Shown: positions 42,137 through 52,171 of the stretch, in pieces
Numbering within the stretch: the first letter of the stretch is position 1
Layout of the letters: each line of letters opens with the position of its first letter
Assembly (NCBI GenBank): GCA_001661245.1
Contig: KV454011.1
Span: forward strand, 1,328,724-1,392,723
Direction of reading: 5' to 3'
Length of the DNA stretch: 64,000 nt
Origin: Pachysolen tannophilus NRRL Y-2460
Lineage: Eukaryota; Ascomycota; Pichiomycetes; Alaninales; Pachysolenaceae
The notes under the pieces: model-generated
The model's input: only the letters and a program-made list of their open reading frames with translations
The model's database searches: none
Told to the model about the DNA's origin: nothing
Program-made: the position numbers and the translations under genes

Positions 42137-43933
42137 TCAGTTCGCAAAATCTGATGAGAGTATAGTTTTTTCACCTGATTTGGTACGAGTAATTTTGAAA
42201 TGAAGATTGCTCAAGTATAATTCTTCCAATTGATCTAAATTCTTCAAAAAAATGCCTTTGATTATATCATTATGAAGAAATTCTTTTAAAACGTCATAAA
42301 AGACAACCATCAATTTATCAAATTGTTCAAATTTTGGATATGTTATATCTGTATTATAGTTCAAAAAATTTCCACCACGGGTTGTTTTTATAAAATTTCT
42401 TGGATATGATAAAAAATCTAATGAGGAACTAGTTGAAAATTTCCGAAATACACTTGCATAGGAAAGGTCTATACGACTAAATTTTTCCCATTCTTCAAAT
42501 AGAGCAGAAATATTACTTATCCATTGATGAGGAAAACCATCTAGGCAATATTCACACCACTCACACCTTAATTTAAATTCTTCAAAAAGTTTATCAAGGA
42601 TTTCTCTGTAATTATCTGAAAAATAGATAAATGGTATTATAAAATTATGTATCAAGATTTTTTTCAAATTCTTTAATGAAACTAATTGTTTTAAAAAACT
42701 ATTCCTGATACATGAATTATAAGGGTTTGGCGATTTGGATTGTTCTTTTGAAGTTGAGATATACAACATGAAATATTCCAACAATTTCCCATTTTTTTTC
42801 AAAACCAGTTTAAGAAAAGCACAATACAAGTCCAATATAATTGCCCAACTGTATTTTTTCTCATAATTTAAAACAATTGATAATTTTTCCAAATTTAAGT
42901 AATTGACGCTATATTCAGTGTTGGAAGTAAATATTGGAATTTCTTGAATATTATCGGTAATTACTGCAACATCAGATTGCATGAATAACAGTTCTACTTC
43001 ACGCATATTTGCTTCAGATTGTTCTATTATCAGTAAATCATTAAACATTGAAAATACTAATGGAAGAACAACTTTTAAAGTCTTGCCTAAATTTATTTCA
43101 ATTTCTAAATTTTTTAATAAATTTAAGTTAATTATTGAATTAAAATTAATCATATATTTCGATAATTCGTTTTCATATGAAACAATTCCTTCATATGTAT
43201 TATCATTGATTATCTTGACAATTAAAGTAGTTAAAGTTAATTTAACGTTAGGTGCTTCATATCTTCTTTTTTTTAACACCACATCAGGATATAAGTTATA
43301 ATGTCCTTTTTGATAATTTGAATCAAATAATGAATTAAATACAATTTTTTCAAATTTTTGTAATTTATTAATTGTTCTTGAATAAATCGTCAAGTGGTCA
43401 ATTTGTCTAAGAAATTTCAATTCAGAACTTGTTAAATATCCAAAATAAAATGCCAAATCAAGGTTTAGCTCTAAAGATGTAATATTTTTAATCGTTGAAT
43501 CTCCCATAGTACTCAATACATATAATGAATCAAATGAATGAACTCTGATAGGAACAGATTTTAACAAGATTAAAGGTAGCTCCAGATTTTGAGAGGGCGC
43601 CCACCATTCAATCAAATTATCCATCTCATTATTTGAATATATTCTCTTTATATATTTATTCTTAGATTTCAACAACTCATATCCAATTACATCCAACTTG
43701 ATTATCGTAACCTTACTGTTTGCATCTCTAAAATTCTGCCTAAACCTATAAGCATTCTTATCACACGGATGCCACAGCTTATCAACCAACAATATATTAT
43801 CAAAAATCAATCCATTGCAAATACTATTGAAAAACTTATTAGTAACCGATAATGAAAGTTGATCTCTTATCGGTAAAAAATCTAAAGTCGTTTCTAAAAT
43901 CTCTTTCGGAAAAGATTCCAACGTCCAAGTCAT
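42137..43933 (-). CDS. F-box protein with leucine-rich C-terminal region
   Basis: A 598-aa protein starting with an F-box (residues about 4-45: LESFPKEILETTLDFLPIRD, LSLSVTNKFFNSICNGLIF). This should bind Skp1 and make it a substrate receptor of an SCF ubiquitin ligase. The rest is irregular leucine/isoleucine-rich sequence, ending with LDQLEELYLSNLHFKI, which suggests degenerate leucine-rich repeats. Lineage-specific F-box/LRR families are common in CTG-clade yeasts. No ortholog name can be assigned. A CAND1 gene in the same window belongs to the same ubiquitin system, but physical linkage is probably coincidental. Confidence 0.75.
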   Translation of the reverse strand: MTWTLESFPKEILETTLDFLPIRDQLSLSVTNKFFNSICNGLIFDNILLVDKLWHPCDKNAYRFRQNFRDANSKVTIIKLDVIGYELLKSKNKYIKRIYSNNEMDNLIEWWAPSQNLELPLILLKSVPIRVHSFDSLYVLSTMGDSTIKNITSLELNLDLAFYFGYLTSSELKFLRQIDHLTIYSRTINKLQKFEKIVFNSLFDSNYQKGHYNLYPDVVLKKRRYEAPNVKLTLTTLIVKIINDNTYEGIVSYENELSKYMINFNSIINLNLLKNLEIEINLGKTLKVVLPLVFSMFNDLLIIEQSEANMREVELLFMQSDVAVITDNIQEIPIFTSNTEYSVNYLNLEKLSIVLNYEKKYSWAIILDLYCAFLKLVLKKNGKLLEYFMLYISTSKEQSKSPNPYNSCIRNSFLKQLVSLKNLKKILIHNFIIPFIYFSDNYREILDKLFEEFKLRCEWCEYCLDGFPHQWISNISALFEEWEKFSRIDLSYASVFRKFSTSSSLDFLSYPRNFIKTTRGGNFLNYNTDITYPKFEQFDKLMVVFYDVLKEFLHNDIIKGIFLKNLDQLEELYLSNLHFKITRTKSGEKTILSSDFAN

Positions 43934-44450
43934 TACTAAAGAAATTGAAATTAACTGAATTGAAATAAATGAAAAGCCAAAATTACATTATTTGCCTTGC
44001 CCGAGAAAGTCTTCATTCATTATATATATATATATATATATATATTTAAATATATTGTGCGTTTATCAGTAATTGATATTGAAGGTACCTTAAAAAGGAA
44101 ATTTCAGACCAAGTCAAACTACCATCAACACCACATCATCAGCGATATTAAAGAACAAGAGATATCGAAGGTCACGTTAGGTTGGTAGAGGTCAGTAGAT
44201 ACCGAGAGAGTTAGAAAGTTATTATTAGTCTACAGATTCCTGATGTTTTTAAGAGGTCTAATTTAATAGTAAATAATTTTAGAATTTACATAAATAGGTT
44301 CTCAGTGGAGATTAAATGAAAACCAAGCTAAATAAGTTGAAAAAAAAAATTAAGAGCATAATTCCGTAAAAACGAACATAGTAGTGTGTTATTGTATGTC
44401 TGAGCTGGTGGGTGTATTTGAGCGGGCGGATGGGTCACAGAGTCTCTTCT
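43934..44450. other. Intergenic between ALD and F-box gene
   Basis: Promoter side of the F-box gene. A long TA run is at about 44021-44044, followed by the word-rich stretch 44085-44230 (ACCAAGTC, AGGTCACG, GGTAGAGGTCAG). I considered an RNA gene here but found no tRNA boxes or snoRNA box pair. No supported gene. Confidence 0.4.
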
Positions 44451-45941
44451 TCAGGCGATTGGGTTTTCCAATTTGACTCTTATAGCCTTAACCTGAGTGT
44501 AGTTTTCAAAAGCTTCAACACCCATTTCTCTACCAATACCAGATTGCTTGTAACCACCGAATGGGACTTGATGATGTAAATCATTGTAGGTGTTGACCCA
44601 GACAGTACCTGCCTTCAATCTATGAGCAACATTGATAGCCTTATTGATATCTCTTGAGTTAACACCTGCGGCTAAACCAAATGTTGAATCATTTGCCATT
44701 TCTACAACTTGATCAACAGTGCTAAACTTGGACAATGTGGTGACAGGACCAAAAATTTCTTCTTTAACAATACGATAATCTTCACGGTCTGTTAGGAAAA
44801 TTGTTGGTTCAACAAAATAACCTCTCTTACCGATTCTCTTACCACCAGTTAATATTTTGGCACCTTCTTTAACACCTATTTGAATATAATCCAAAACAGT
44901 TTGGAATTGATCAGGAGTAGCTTGAGCACCTTGGAATACACCTTTTTCAAATGGGTTACCAACTTTAATACTTTCAAAAGCTTTTTTCAACATTGCAGTA
45001 AACTTATCATAGATGGCATCTTGAACATAAACTCTAGTACCAGCACAACAAACTTCACCACCATTGAACAAGACTCCAGTAACAACATTTTGTACAGCTA
45101 ATTCTAAATTTGCATCAGCAAATACAATATTTGGAGATTTACCACCTAATTCTAAAGTGACTTTTTTAATATTTGATTCACCAGCACCTACCATAACATC
45201 TCTACCAACTTCAGTTGATCCAGTAAATGCAACTTTCATAATTCTTTTATGATGAACAATAGCATTACCACAAGATCTTCCTGAACCAGGGATAATGTTA
45301 ACAACACCTGGAGGAATACCAGCTTCCTTAACCAACTGTGCAGTATACAATGCAGACAAAGGTGTTGCAGATGCAGGCTTCAAGATAACTGTGTTACCAG
45401 AAACAATAGCTGGACCAACCTTCCAAGCCCACATCATAATTGGGAAATTCCATGGAATAATTTGACCACAAACACCTAAAGGTTCACGTCTTGTATAATT
45501 CAAGTATCCATCACCAGTATCAATACTTCTACCATCAATAAAATCGGAATAGCCAGCACATGATTTAAGATAATGAACAACCATGTTAAGATCCCATGAA
45601 GCAGAATCCAAAGATTTACCATTATCCAAAGATTCAATCTTGGTAATGATATCTTGATCTCTTTCAATTAATTCAGCCAATTTACGAACATATTCTGAAC
45701 GATCATCCGGTGTCAATGCACTCCATTTCTTAAAAGCCGCTTCTGCAGCATCCACTGCAACTTCTACATCCTTTGCATCTGCTTGTTGAAGTTCTGCTAA
45801 TAATGATTCATCAATAGGCGAGGTAACTTTAAAAGTCTTACCAGACCTTGCCTTGACAAATTCATTATTAATGAACAAACCAGTTGGTTGAACATAAGAT
45901 TCCCCAATAATTGGGAAAGTGATAGTAGTTGAGAGTGACAT
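44451..45941 (-). CDS. Aldehyde dehydrogenase, ALD family
   Basis: A 496-aa NAD(P)-dependent aldehyde dehydrogenase, probably oxidising acetaldehyde to acetate. Visible motifs are IPWNFPIMMWAWKVGPAIVSGN (shown only in part), KPASATPLSA, FTGSTEVGRDVM, the general-base VTLELGGKSPNIVF near 260-275 and the nucleophile GGEVCCAGTRVYVQ near 293-306. The late KEEIFGPV and GGYKQSGIGREMG motifs are also present. There is no clear mitochondrial presequence, so a cytosolic enzyme of the Ald2/3/6 type is likely; the exact paralog cannot be settled. Candidate Mig1-type GC-box words lie about 760 bp upstream, so glucose control is possible. Confidence 0.9.
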   Translation of the reverse strand: MSLSTTITFPIIGESYVQPTGLFINNEFVKARSGKTFKVTSPIDESLLAELQQADAKDVEVAVDAAEAAFKKWSALTPDDRSEYVRKLAELIERDQDIITKIESLDNGKSLDSASWDLNMVVHYLKSCAGYSDFIDGRSIDTGDGYLNYTRREPLGVCGQIIPWNFPIMMWAWKVGPAIVSGNTVILKPASATPLSALYTAQLVKEAGIPPGVVNIIPGSGRSCGNAIVHHKRIMKVAFTGSTEVGRDVMVGAGESNIKKVTLELGGKSPNIVFADANLELAVQNVVTGVLFNGGEVCCAGTRVYVQDAIYDKFTAMLKKAFESIKVGNPFEKGVFQGAQATPDQFQTVLDYIQIGVKEGAKILTGGKRIGKRGYFVEPTIFLTDREDYRIVKEEIFGPVTTLSKFSTVDQVVEMANDSTFGLAAGVNSRDINKAINVAHRLKAGTVWVNTYNDLHHQVPFGGYKQSGIGREMGVEAFENYTQVKAIRVKLENPIA

Positions 45942-47291
45942 CTTTATAATTAATTCAATATTTTCTTTCCAGTTCTATAGAACATAAAAAAAAAAAAAAT
46001 ATCAAACAAATAATTATCAAAATTTAACAAACTCAAACAAGGTAATCTTTTTAACCTTTTTATAGCAATTTCAAATCAACCATTTTATAACTAGAACCCG
46101 ATTTCCGTAAATTATCTTCTGAATCTTTAAGAACTAAAATCATCTAAAGAATAATTATTAATATTATTAATATTATTTTATCGGACGACACTCAAACACT
46201 TGGATTATAAAACTTTCTTCATCACGTTATTAGGTGAACAAGAAGGACGAACGGGGTTCCAATCTACTAATACCTGGTTCCGAGAGCCAAAAAGACAAAC
46301 CAAACCGAACCAACCAAAAAATAAATAAATAATGGTACTGTATACCGCAAGTATTCTTTCTTCTTTCTCCGTTCCTTCTCTCCTCAGTTACTCCCATGGC
46401 CCATGGCCCATGGTCTATGAACAATGTGCCTCTTTACTTTCTCTCTTTCTCTCACATTTTTTCATTTAATTAATTACCTCTTAAGTGAACTTTCTAAAAG
46501 CTTAAACAGAAATGGCATGTTAAGTCCACATGTTCTAAGACAAGTTTCCATTTTAAAACTCCGTCTTCTCCAACATAAACCTTGCAAAATAACCAATTAA
46601 AAATCGAGCTGATACATTTTATTATACTATTATTAAACTTTCTACTTCAATCGGCTCCATTAAAACTAATGATAATTACCTCTTTACTTCACGGTACTTA
46701 CCGCCCCGCCAATTAATAATGATTTTAACCGACCGGGGAATAAATAAAAATCAACAACAACAACAACAGCAAAATATTGCTAATGCTAGCGCTAACCGAA
46801 TATTGATATTAATATTACTTATTTGTTTGCGAATGTCGGAGATTAAGGTCACCGAAAACCCTTCTCTTCTTCTTCTACATTTATGCTGCTCCCCTGTTTC
46901 TGTTTCTGTTTAAGACCTGACATCTAATTAATTAATTCTTTTAAAGTAATAAATATTAGTATATACAGAAAAGTCACATGCCATTCAGTGAATAAGTCTT
47001 TTTAATGCGATGATCAATCTTTTACCATTATTAATCCATCATCATTTTACAACCAACTAGCTAGCGAGAAAAACTAATCTAACCAGACTCTACTCTATTT
47101 CTAACCTTGTTCTTGGGAACTAGAACTCTTGATTATCAACAACTTTTTAATAATTAATTTATGGGCTAAAAAATTCCAACCCGCCAAAAAGCAAAGAAAA
47201 GCGAAAAAAAACACACATTGTATTTTTATAATCAAATTATGTTTTAGAAACAACGAGAAGAAACTGGGTTTTATCAGAGTTGTGATCTAAT
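45942..47291. promoter_or_regulatory. Long divergent region, ALD / POP6
   Basis: 1.35 kb without a supported gene. It holds a CCATGGC tandem (46394-46413), GC-boxes ACCGCCCCGCC near 46699-46709 and CCGGGG near 46732-46737 that match the Mig1 core SYGGGG, and a CCCCT stress-element core near 46891. A 64-aa ATG frame at 46719-46913 starts with a poly-Q run and turns into leucine-rich sequence with no family signature, so I do not call it. The long upstream region fits an ALD gene under carbon-source control. Confidence 0.45.
46394..46413. repeat. CCATGGC heptamer tandem, three CCATGG palindromes
   Basis: CCATGG occurs at 46394, 46401 and 46408, exactly seven bases apart. Each is a 6-bp palindrome in an AT-rich region. 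Confidence 0.8.
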
Positions 47292-48089
47292 ATGTCTAAG
47301 GTAGTAGCATCAGCGGAAATGGTAGACAGTGAGGAAGTGAATGAAGGTCCTCCATTAAAAAAATTCAAGATAGAAAAAATTGATAATAATGATAATCAAG
47401 GAGGAGAAAGTTTAACACAGACTTGGATCAATAATTACATTGATTCATTAATTATATCTGATTTTGAGACAAAGTCTCAACAGGAGGGGAATAAGGTGTT
47501 TAAACCTTTAGGAAATTTATCGAGGGAGAATATTGCTATTATTCGGAAAAATGATAATATTAAGAGAAGAATTAATCAATTATTAAGATTATTATTAGTT
47601 GAAGATAAAAATGAATTGTTAATAATATCGCAATCATCGAATATACAAAAAATGCTTTCAATATTAGAGATCTTGAAGAAAAAAATTAAGAATAACAAAT
47701 GTGAGAAATTTGAGAATGATGAAGATAATTTAATTGTAATTGGAAATAAACCTATCAATGGTGAATTCAAGTATAATTCTTTCCATCAATATAATCGATT
47801 AGAATCAATCACATCTGTACATAATCCGAACTACAAACAAAAAAATAAACCCCAACCTACTAAACAAGAGAAACCAGACCTGAGGGAACCAGATCTGAAG
47901 CATGAGACAATGAATATGAACAAAGACAAAAGCACTGAAACTTTTACTAAACTGCAATTAAGTGAGTTGAAAAATGGAAAATTATACAAGATACCAATAC
48001 TTTACGTTTACTTGAACGTTTTCAATACAAAGTCAAACACAGAAAAGAATGATGACTTGCTTCTAAACGGATGGACTTTCCAGCACTAG
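47292..48089 (+). CDS. POP6: POP6, RNase P/MRP subunit
   Basis: A 265-aa Alba-like subunit that with Pop7 binds the P3 arm of RNase P and RNase MRP RNA, acting in tRNA and rRNA processing. The diagnostic stretches match S. cerevisiae Pop6 (158 aa): RKNDNIKRRINQLLRLLL, SSNIQKMLSILEILKKKIKN and the final beta segment YKIPILYVYLNVF. The N-terminal 60 residues and an insert at about residues 160-225 are extra and charged or disordered. ATG 47292 is the first in frame. Divergent from ALD and 285 bp upstream of GET3. Confidence 0.78.
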   Translation: MSKVVASAEMVDSEEVNEGPPLKKFKIEKIDNNDNQGGESLTQTWINNYIDSLIISDFETKSQQEGNKVFKPLGNLSRENIAIIRKNDNIKRRINQLLRLLLVEDKNELLIISQSSNIQKMLSILEILKKKIKNNKCEKFENDEDNLIVIGNKPINGEFKYNSFHQYNRLESITSVHNPNYKQKNKPQPTKQEKPDLREPDLKHETMNMNKDKSTETFTKLQLSELKNGKLYKIPILYVYLNVFNTKSNTEKNDDLLLNGWTFQH

Positions 48090-48374
48090 CATTAGCATTA
48101 GCACCTAGCTCCAGCTATAACCAATATTTTGTGGGTTTTGGCATCGTCGGTTTTGGCTGTTGTTGGTTGAAACTGAAAAATTTCAGTCGTGTATAAATTT
48201 TTTATATATATTTATATAGGAAGAATTAATAGAAAACACTAGAATAATAATTGAATTATTTTGTTAATTGAATTATTTTGTAAATTGAATTGAATTGAAT
48301 TGAATAAAAGAGTTGACGAAAATAGTTATTATTCGGTAGTTATAACGATAATTCATTTTTATTAAGTTTTGAAG

Positions 48375-49436
48375 ATGTCAGAGTTTGAGGATCTTCAGTT
48401 GGAACCAAATTTAAAATCGATTATTGGTCATGATTCTTTAAAATGGATTTTTGTTGGTGGTAAAGGTGGTGTTGGTAAAACTACTACATCTTGTTCTGTA
48501 TCAATACAGTTGGCTTTAAATAATCCAAATAGAAAATATCTTTTGATTTCTACAGATCCTGCTCATAATTTATCGGATGCGTTTTGTCAAAAATTTGGTA
48601 AAGATGCTAGAGCTGTTGAAGGTTTATCAAATTTATCATGTATGGAAATTGATCCAAATGCAGCTTTAGAAGATTTACAAAATCAACAATTTTTAACAAA
48701 TTCTGATCCAAATGATCCTTTGAAATCGATCATGGGTGATATGACTGCTTCAATTCCAGGTATAGATGAGGCCTTATCATTTATGGAAGTTTTAAAACAT
48801 ATTAAATCTCAATCTGGTGAAAATTCAAATGAAATTAAATATGATACTATTATATTTGATACTGCACCAACGGGACATACTTTAAGATTTTTACAATTAC
48901 CTTCAACTTTAGAAAAATTATTGGCTAAATTTAATGAATTAAGTGGTAGATTTGGTCCATTATTGGGTAATTTAATGGGTGGTGGTGCTAATGGTAATGC
49001 ACAAAGACAAGATATGTTTCTGAAATTAACAGAAATTCAACAAAATGTAACTGAAGTTAATAAACAATTCCAAGATCCAGAATTAACTACTTTTATATGT
49101 GTTTGTATATCTGAATTTTTATCACTTTATGAAACTGAAAGATTAATTCAAGAATTGATGTCTTATAATATGGATGTAAATTCAATAGTTATTAACCAAT
49201 TATTGTTTGCTGATGATGAAGATGAATGTAAACGTTGCAGAGCAAGATGGTTGATGCAAAAGAAATATTTGACACAAATGGATGATTTATATGAGGATTA
49301 TCATTTGGTTAAAATGCCTTTATTAGGAATGGAAATTAGAGGTTTAAATAATTTAACAAAATTTTCAAAATTCTTGGTTAATGAATATAATCCAAAGAAA
49401 GATAATGAAATTATCTTTTCTTTAGAAGAGCAATAA
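48375..49436 (+). CDS. GET3: GET3, tail-anchored protein targeting ATPase
   Basis: A 353-aa ArsA-family ATPase that shields tail-anchored membrane proteins and delivers them to the ER Get1/Get2 receptor. The deviant P-loop [10 protein letters not shown] is at residues 28-37. Switch [14 protein letters not shown]-loop-like [16 protein letters not shown], the methionine-rich substrate groove ([19 protein letters not shown]) and the zinc-binding CKRC near 285 that joins the dimer are all present. Length equals S. cerevisiae (354 aa). The start is the ATG at 48375; two upstream codons in the frame are TTG AAG. In S. cerevisiae GET3 neighbours BUG1 and SNU23, both found a few kb downstream here. 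Confidence 0.97.
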   Translation: MSEFEDLQLEPNLKSIIGHDSLKWIFVGGKGGVGKTTTSCSVSIQLALNNPNRKYLLISTDPAHNLSDAFCQKFGKDARAVEGLSNLSCMEIDPNAALEDLQNQQFLTNSDPNDPLKSIMGDMTASIPGIDEALSFMEVLKHIKSQSGENSNEIKYDTIIFDTAPTGHTLRFLQLPSTLEKLLAKFNELSGRFGPLLGNLMGGGANGNAQRQDMFLKLTEIQQNVTEVNKQFQDPELTTFICVCISEFLSLYETERLIQELMSYNMDVNSIVINQLLFADDEDECKRCRARWLMQKKYLTQMDDLYEDYHLVKMPLLGMEIRGLNNLTKFSKFLVNEYNPKKDNEIIFSLEEQ

Positions 49437-49556
49437 AAGAAAAAAAGAAAAAATTAATTGAAATTGTTGTTTATTTTCCATTTTATATAAACTCTTAATA
49501 AAAATAATATATATATATATATACAGGTAGTAGTTCTTCTTGTAGTTGTTGTTTAT

Positions 49557-50423
49557 TTAATTTTGATCATCTTCATCTTTTAATAATGATTTAATAGTAT
49601 CATCGGTAACTTTCTCCAAGACAACAGTCTTATCAACAGTTTTAAAATAATCTGCAATTTCATTATTCTGATTTGGTTTATGGAATAAGATTAATTTTTT
49701 ACTAATGGCAACATCTTGTTCAAATTTAATTGCTTCATTAATATTATTAGGGAAATTTATTAAAATATAATTTTTATATTTTAAAGAATTTGAATTTTTC
49801 AATTCTTCTAATTTTAACCTCATCATTTTTGAAAAAACACCTTTTGCCAATCTATAATTAAATTTATAATTTCTATTTTGATCTTCTTTTGGATTTTCTA
49901 AATTAGCTTCCAATAAACTTCCATATCGATCTTGATGATTTAATAATTCATCTTTAATTAAATCATTTAAATCCACAACAATACTATCACCCAATTTTTC
50001 TTGTAATTGATTTAATTTTAAAGAATCATTCTTATTTTGTAAATCAACTTCTGGAACAAAAAATATACTAACTTCACGATCTTTAATTGGATCAAAAAGT
50101 AAAACTTTTCTCTTAATATTATTCATATATTGTTCCCATTCTTCATCACTATATGATTTTTTCCTTTTCAACATAGACTTACTTGCATCCTGAGAATTAA
50201 CCCTTTGAACAACAGCTCCAAATATACCAGTTCCAACTAATGCAACAATAAGAAAATTCTTTATATTAAAACCACCATCTTTCTTACCTCCAAATTCAGA
50301 ACTAGCATAAAAACGAACCATATTAAAACAACTTCCATTTCTAATAGGGAGAAAAAACCCCCCATTCTTACCATTAGCAATAACCCTCTTCAAAGGCATT
50401 AAACCTCTACCACATCTAATCAT
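49557..50423 (-). CDS. AIM36: AIM36-like mitochondrial inner-membrane protein
   Basis: A 288-aa protein. The N-terminus is basic and lacks acidic residues (MIRCGRGLMPLKRVIANGK), a mitochondrial presequence. One membrane span is at about residues 55-72 (NFLIVALVGTGIFGAVV). A soluble domain follows, beginning SYSDEEWEQYMNNIKRKVLLFDP. That pattern resembles Aim36/Fmp39. The assignment is strengthened by gene order: AIM36 lies between TPP1 and MRPS8 in S. cerevisiae (YMR156C-YMR158W), and the same three genes adjoin here. Molecular function is unknown in any yeast. The ATG at 50423 is used; the open frame upstream begins with TTG. Confidence 0.72.
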   Translation of the reverse strand: MIRCGRGLMPLKRVIANGKNGGFFLPIRNGSCFNMVRFYASSEFGGKKDGGFNIKNFLIVALVGTGIFGAVVQRVNSQDASKSMLKRKKSYSDEEWEQYMNNIKRKVLLFDPIKDREVSIFFVPEVDLQNKNDSLKLNQLQEKLGDSIVVDLNDLIKDELLNHQDRYGSLLEANLENPKEDQNRNYKFNYRLAKGVFSKMMRLKLEELKNSNSLKYKNYILINFPNNINEAIKFEQDVAISKKLILFHKPNQNNEIADYFKTVDKTVVLEKVTDDTIKSLLKDEDDQN

Positions 50424-50571
50424 CCTTGATCTATCTAATACCGTCTCTCTATCACAACACAACACAACACAACACTTTAATTCGTGCTTTCTTTTGTTAT
50501 TTTATTTTATTTGTTGTTTTATTTTATTTGGTTTGTTTTAGTAGTGTTTCCAAAAAATTCTCAACCATCCA

Positions 50572-50582
50572 AAAATTTTTCA
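50572..50582 (-). promoter_or_regulatory. RRPE element between AIM36 and MRPS8
   Basis: TGAAAAATTTT on the minus strand, inside the 278-bp divergent promoter and 120 bp before the MRPS8 ATG. AATTTT elements of this type are known to be shared by cytosolic and mitochondrial ribosomal genes in Candida. Confidence 0.5.
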
Positions 50583-50701
50583 ATTTAATCATCAAAAATA
50601 ACTTGAACAAAACGATAAAATAAAAAAAATTGGTTGAAACCAAGTAAGAAGGTGTGATATAATAGGATAGCGTGTTGTTTGATTGTTTTATTGTGTTGAA
50701 G

Positions 50702-51172
50702 ATGTCATTAGTTCATTTGGCTAATGTATGTGCTCATTTACAAAATTGTTCAAGAGTTAATTTACCTTTAGCTCATATTCCTCTTACAAGGTTACATTTA
50801 CAAGTTGCCTTGGGTTTATATAAACATGGATTTATTAAATCTATTCAAAAAGGATCAACTTTAGGACCTGATTTGGTACCTACAGAGGTAACTCCTGATA
50901 ATATTTCTAGTAGAAGGTTATGGTTAGGTTTAAAGTATAAAAATTCAAAACCGGTATTAAATAAGATTTCTTTAGTTTCTAAACCAAATAGAAGATTATT
51001 TTTAGATAAAGAAGAAATAAGAGCTTTGTCTGGTGGATCAAGTGTTAGAGTCATTAAGCCTTTACAACCGGGAGAGATTATATTCATTAGAACTTTGAAT
51101 AAAGATCTTGTTGATTTACAAGATGCTGCTGAGAGACATTTAGGTGGGGAAGTTGTATGTAGAGCTCGTTGA
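50702..51172 (+). CDS. MRPS8: MRPS8, mitochondrial ribosomal protein uS8m
   Basis: A 156-aa small-subunit mitochondrial ribosomal protein that binds 15S rRNA. MSLVHLANVCAHLQNCSRVN opens the protein, followed by RRLWLGLKYKNSKPVLNKIS, SKPNRRLFLDKEEI and a C-terminus ending GGEVVCRAR. Length equals S. cerevisiae (155 aa). The ATG at 50702 is used, since the sequence before it is not homologous. Neighbours AIM36 and TPP1 match S. cerevisiae order. TPP1's stop is only about 50 bp downstream, convergent. Confidence 0.94.
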   Translation: MSLVHLANVCAHLQNCSRVNLPLAHIPLTRLHLQVALGLYKHGFIKSIQKGSTLGPDLVPTEVTPDNISSRRLWLGLKYKNSKPVLNKISLVSKPNRRLFLDKEEIRALSGGSSVRVIKPLQPGEIIFIRTLNKDLVDLQDAAERHLGGEVVCRAR

Positions 51173-51225
51173 TTGTAAATAACACTGTATATATTTTACA
51201 TTTACATATATATAAATATAAATGA

Positions 51226-51999
51226 TTATGAAAAGATTTCTTCTGGTAAATAGAATGGTAATCCGATATTTTTAGCAAAAACTTTATCACTATCACTAAA
51301 ATCTTGTGGTCTTCCAGCAGCATCACCACAATAAAAACTATTTTCTAAATCGATTTCAAAATTGCCATTAATATTATTATTATTTTCAATTTTATAATTT
51401 TCTTTTAAATATTTGATTAATTCATCCCACATACCTGTATTGGGTTTCCTATATAGATCATGATCTTGTTGTTTTGAAATTAAATGATTAATTTTTTTTT
51501 TATCATAATTTGGTCTCTTTGGTGATACATATATAAATACATTTTCTAAATATGATAAGATATCATTTAATTTTGTAATGAAATTAATAAATGATTTTTG
51601 TTCTTTTTTAGCAATAATACCTCCTTGATTAGTGAAAATTATAATTAAATAATTATTCTTTTGATAATTTTTCAAAATATCAAGTGTATTTGAATTAAAC
51701 CATTTCCAATCTTTAAAATTCCTACTAAATCTTGAACCCGATTTTGTCTTTATAATTGTTCCATCTAAATCAAATGATGCAATTTTTAATTTATAAATTG
51801 ATTTATCTAATGGTATATTTTTGGGAATCTTATAAAAATGATGAGTTCCAATAATTGTCCATCCATCAAATTTAATTAAACAATTCAAATTATCAGTATC
51901 AATTTTTTTAGTAATAGTAGTTGATTTCTTTGTTTTTATAATTTTAGAAACCGTAGAATGTTTCCCCAATAACTTCAATATATCTCCATCTTTTGACAT
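51226..51999 (-). CDS. TPP1: TPP1, DNA 3'-phosphatase
   Basis: A 257-aa phosphatase of the polynucleotide kinase-phosphatase family. It removes 3' phosphates from damaged DNA ends so polymerase and ligase can act. HAD motif I FDLDGTIIKT (residues 76-85; catalytic Asp77 and Asp79), motif II IFTNQGG (121-127), RKPNTGMW for motif III and the motif IV YCGDAAGRPQDFSDSD are all present. Like S. cerevisiae Tpp1 it has no kinase domain. The N-terminus is lysine-rich. Adjacent to MRPS8, as expected from S. cerevisiae. Confidence 0.93.
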   Translation of the reverse strand: MSKDGDILKLLGKHSTVSKIIKTKKSTTITKKIDTDNLNCLIKFDGWTIIGTHHFYKIPKNIPLDKSIYKLKIASFDLDGTIIKTKSGSRFSRNFKDWKWFNSNTLDILKNYQKNNYLIIIFTNQGGIIAKKEQKSFINFITKLNDILSYLENVFIYVSPKRPNYDKKKINHLISKQQDHDLYRKPNTGMWDELIKYLKENYKIENNNNINGNFEIDLENSFYCGDAAGRPQDFSDSDKVFAKNIGLPFYLPEEIFS

Positions 52000-52171
52000 T
52001 GATGATATAACTCAAAACCATTCCTCAAATAATAATATATATATATATATATATATAGTTTTGGTGTAGAAAATGTACTGGCAAAAAAAGAAAAGCAACT
52101 TGAAATATAAAAATTGTACTCTTTTTTTTAGTAAAAACAATTATAATTAATTTAATTAAAAGAAATTGAAA

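Noticed and set aside
43934-44450. snoRNA or other RNA gene in the ALD/F-box gap
   Set aside because: No paired C/D or H/ACA boxes could be recognised.
46233-46300. GGTTCCAATCT, a tRNA B-box-like word
   Set aside because: No matching A-box at the right spacing and no acceptor-stem pairing could be traced.
46719-46913. 64-aa plus-strand ORF with a Q run
   Set aside because: Begins with an ATG but is low-complexity and then leucine-rich, lies inside a promoter-like region and matches nothing I know.
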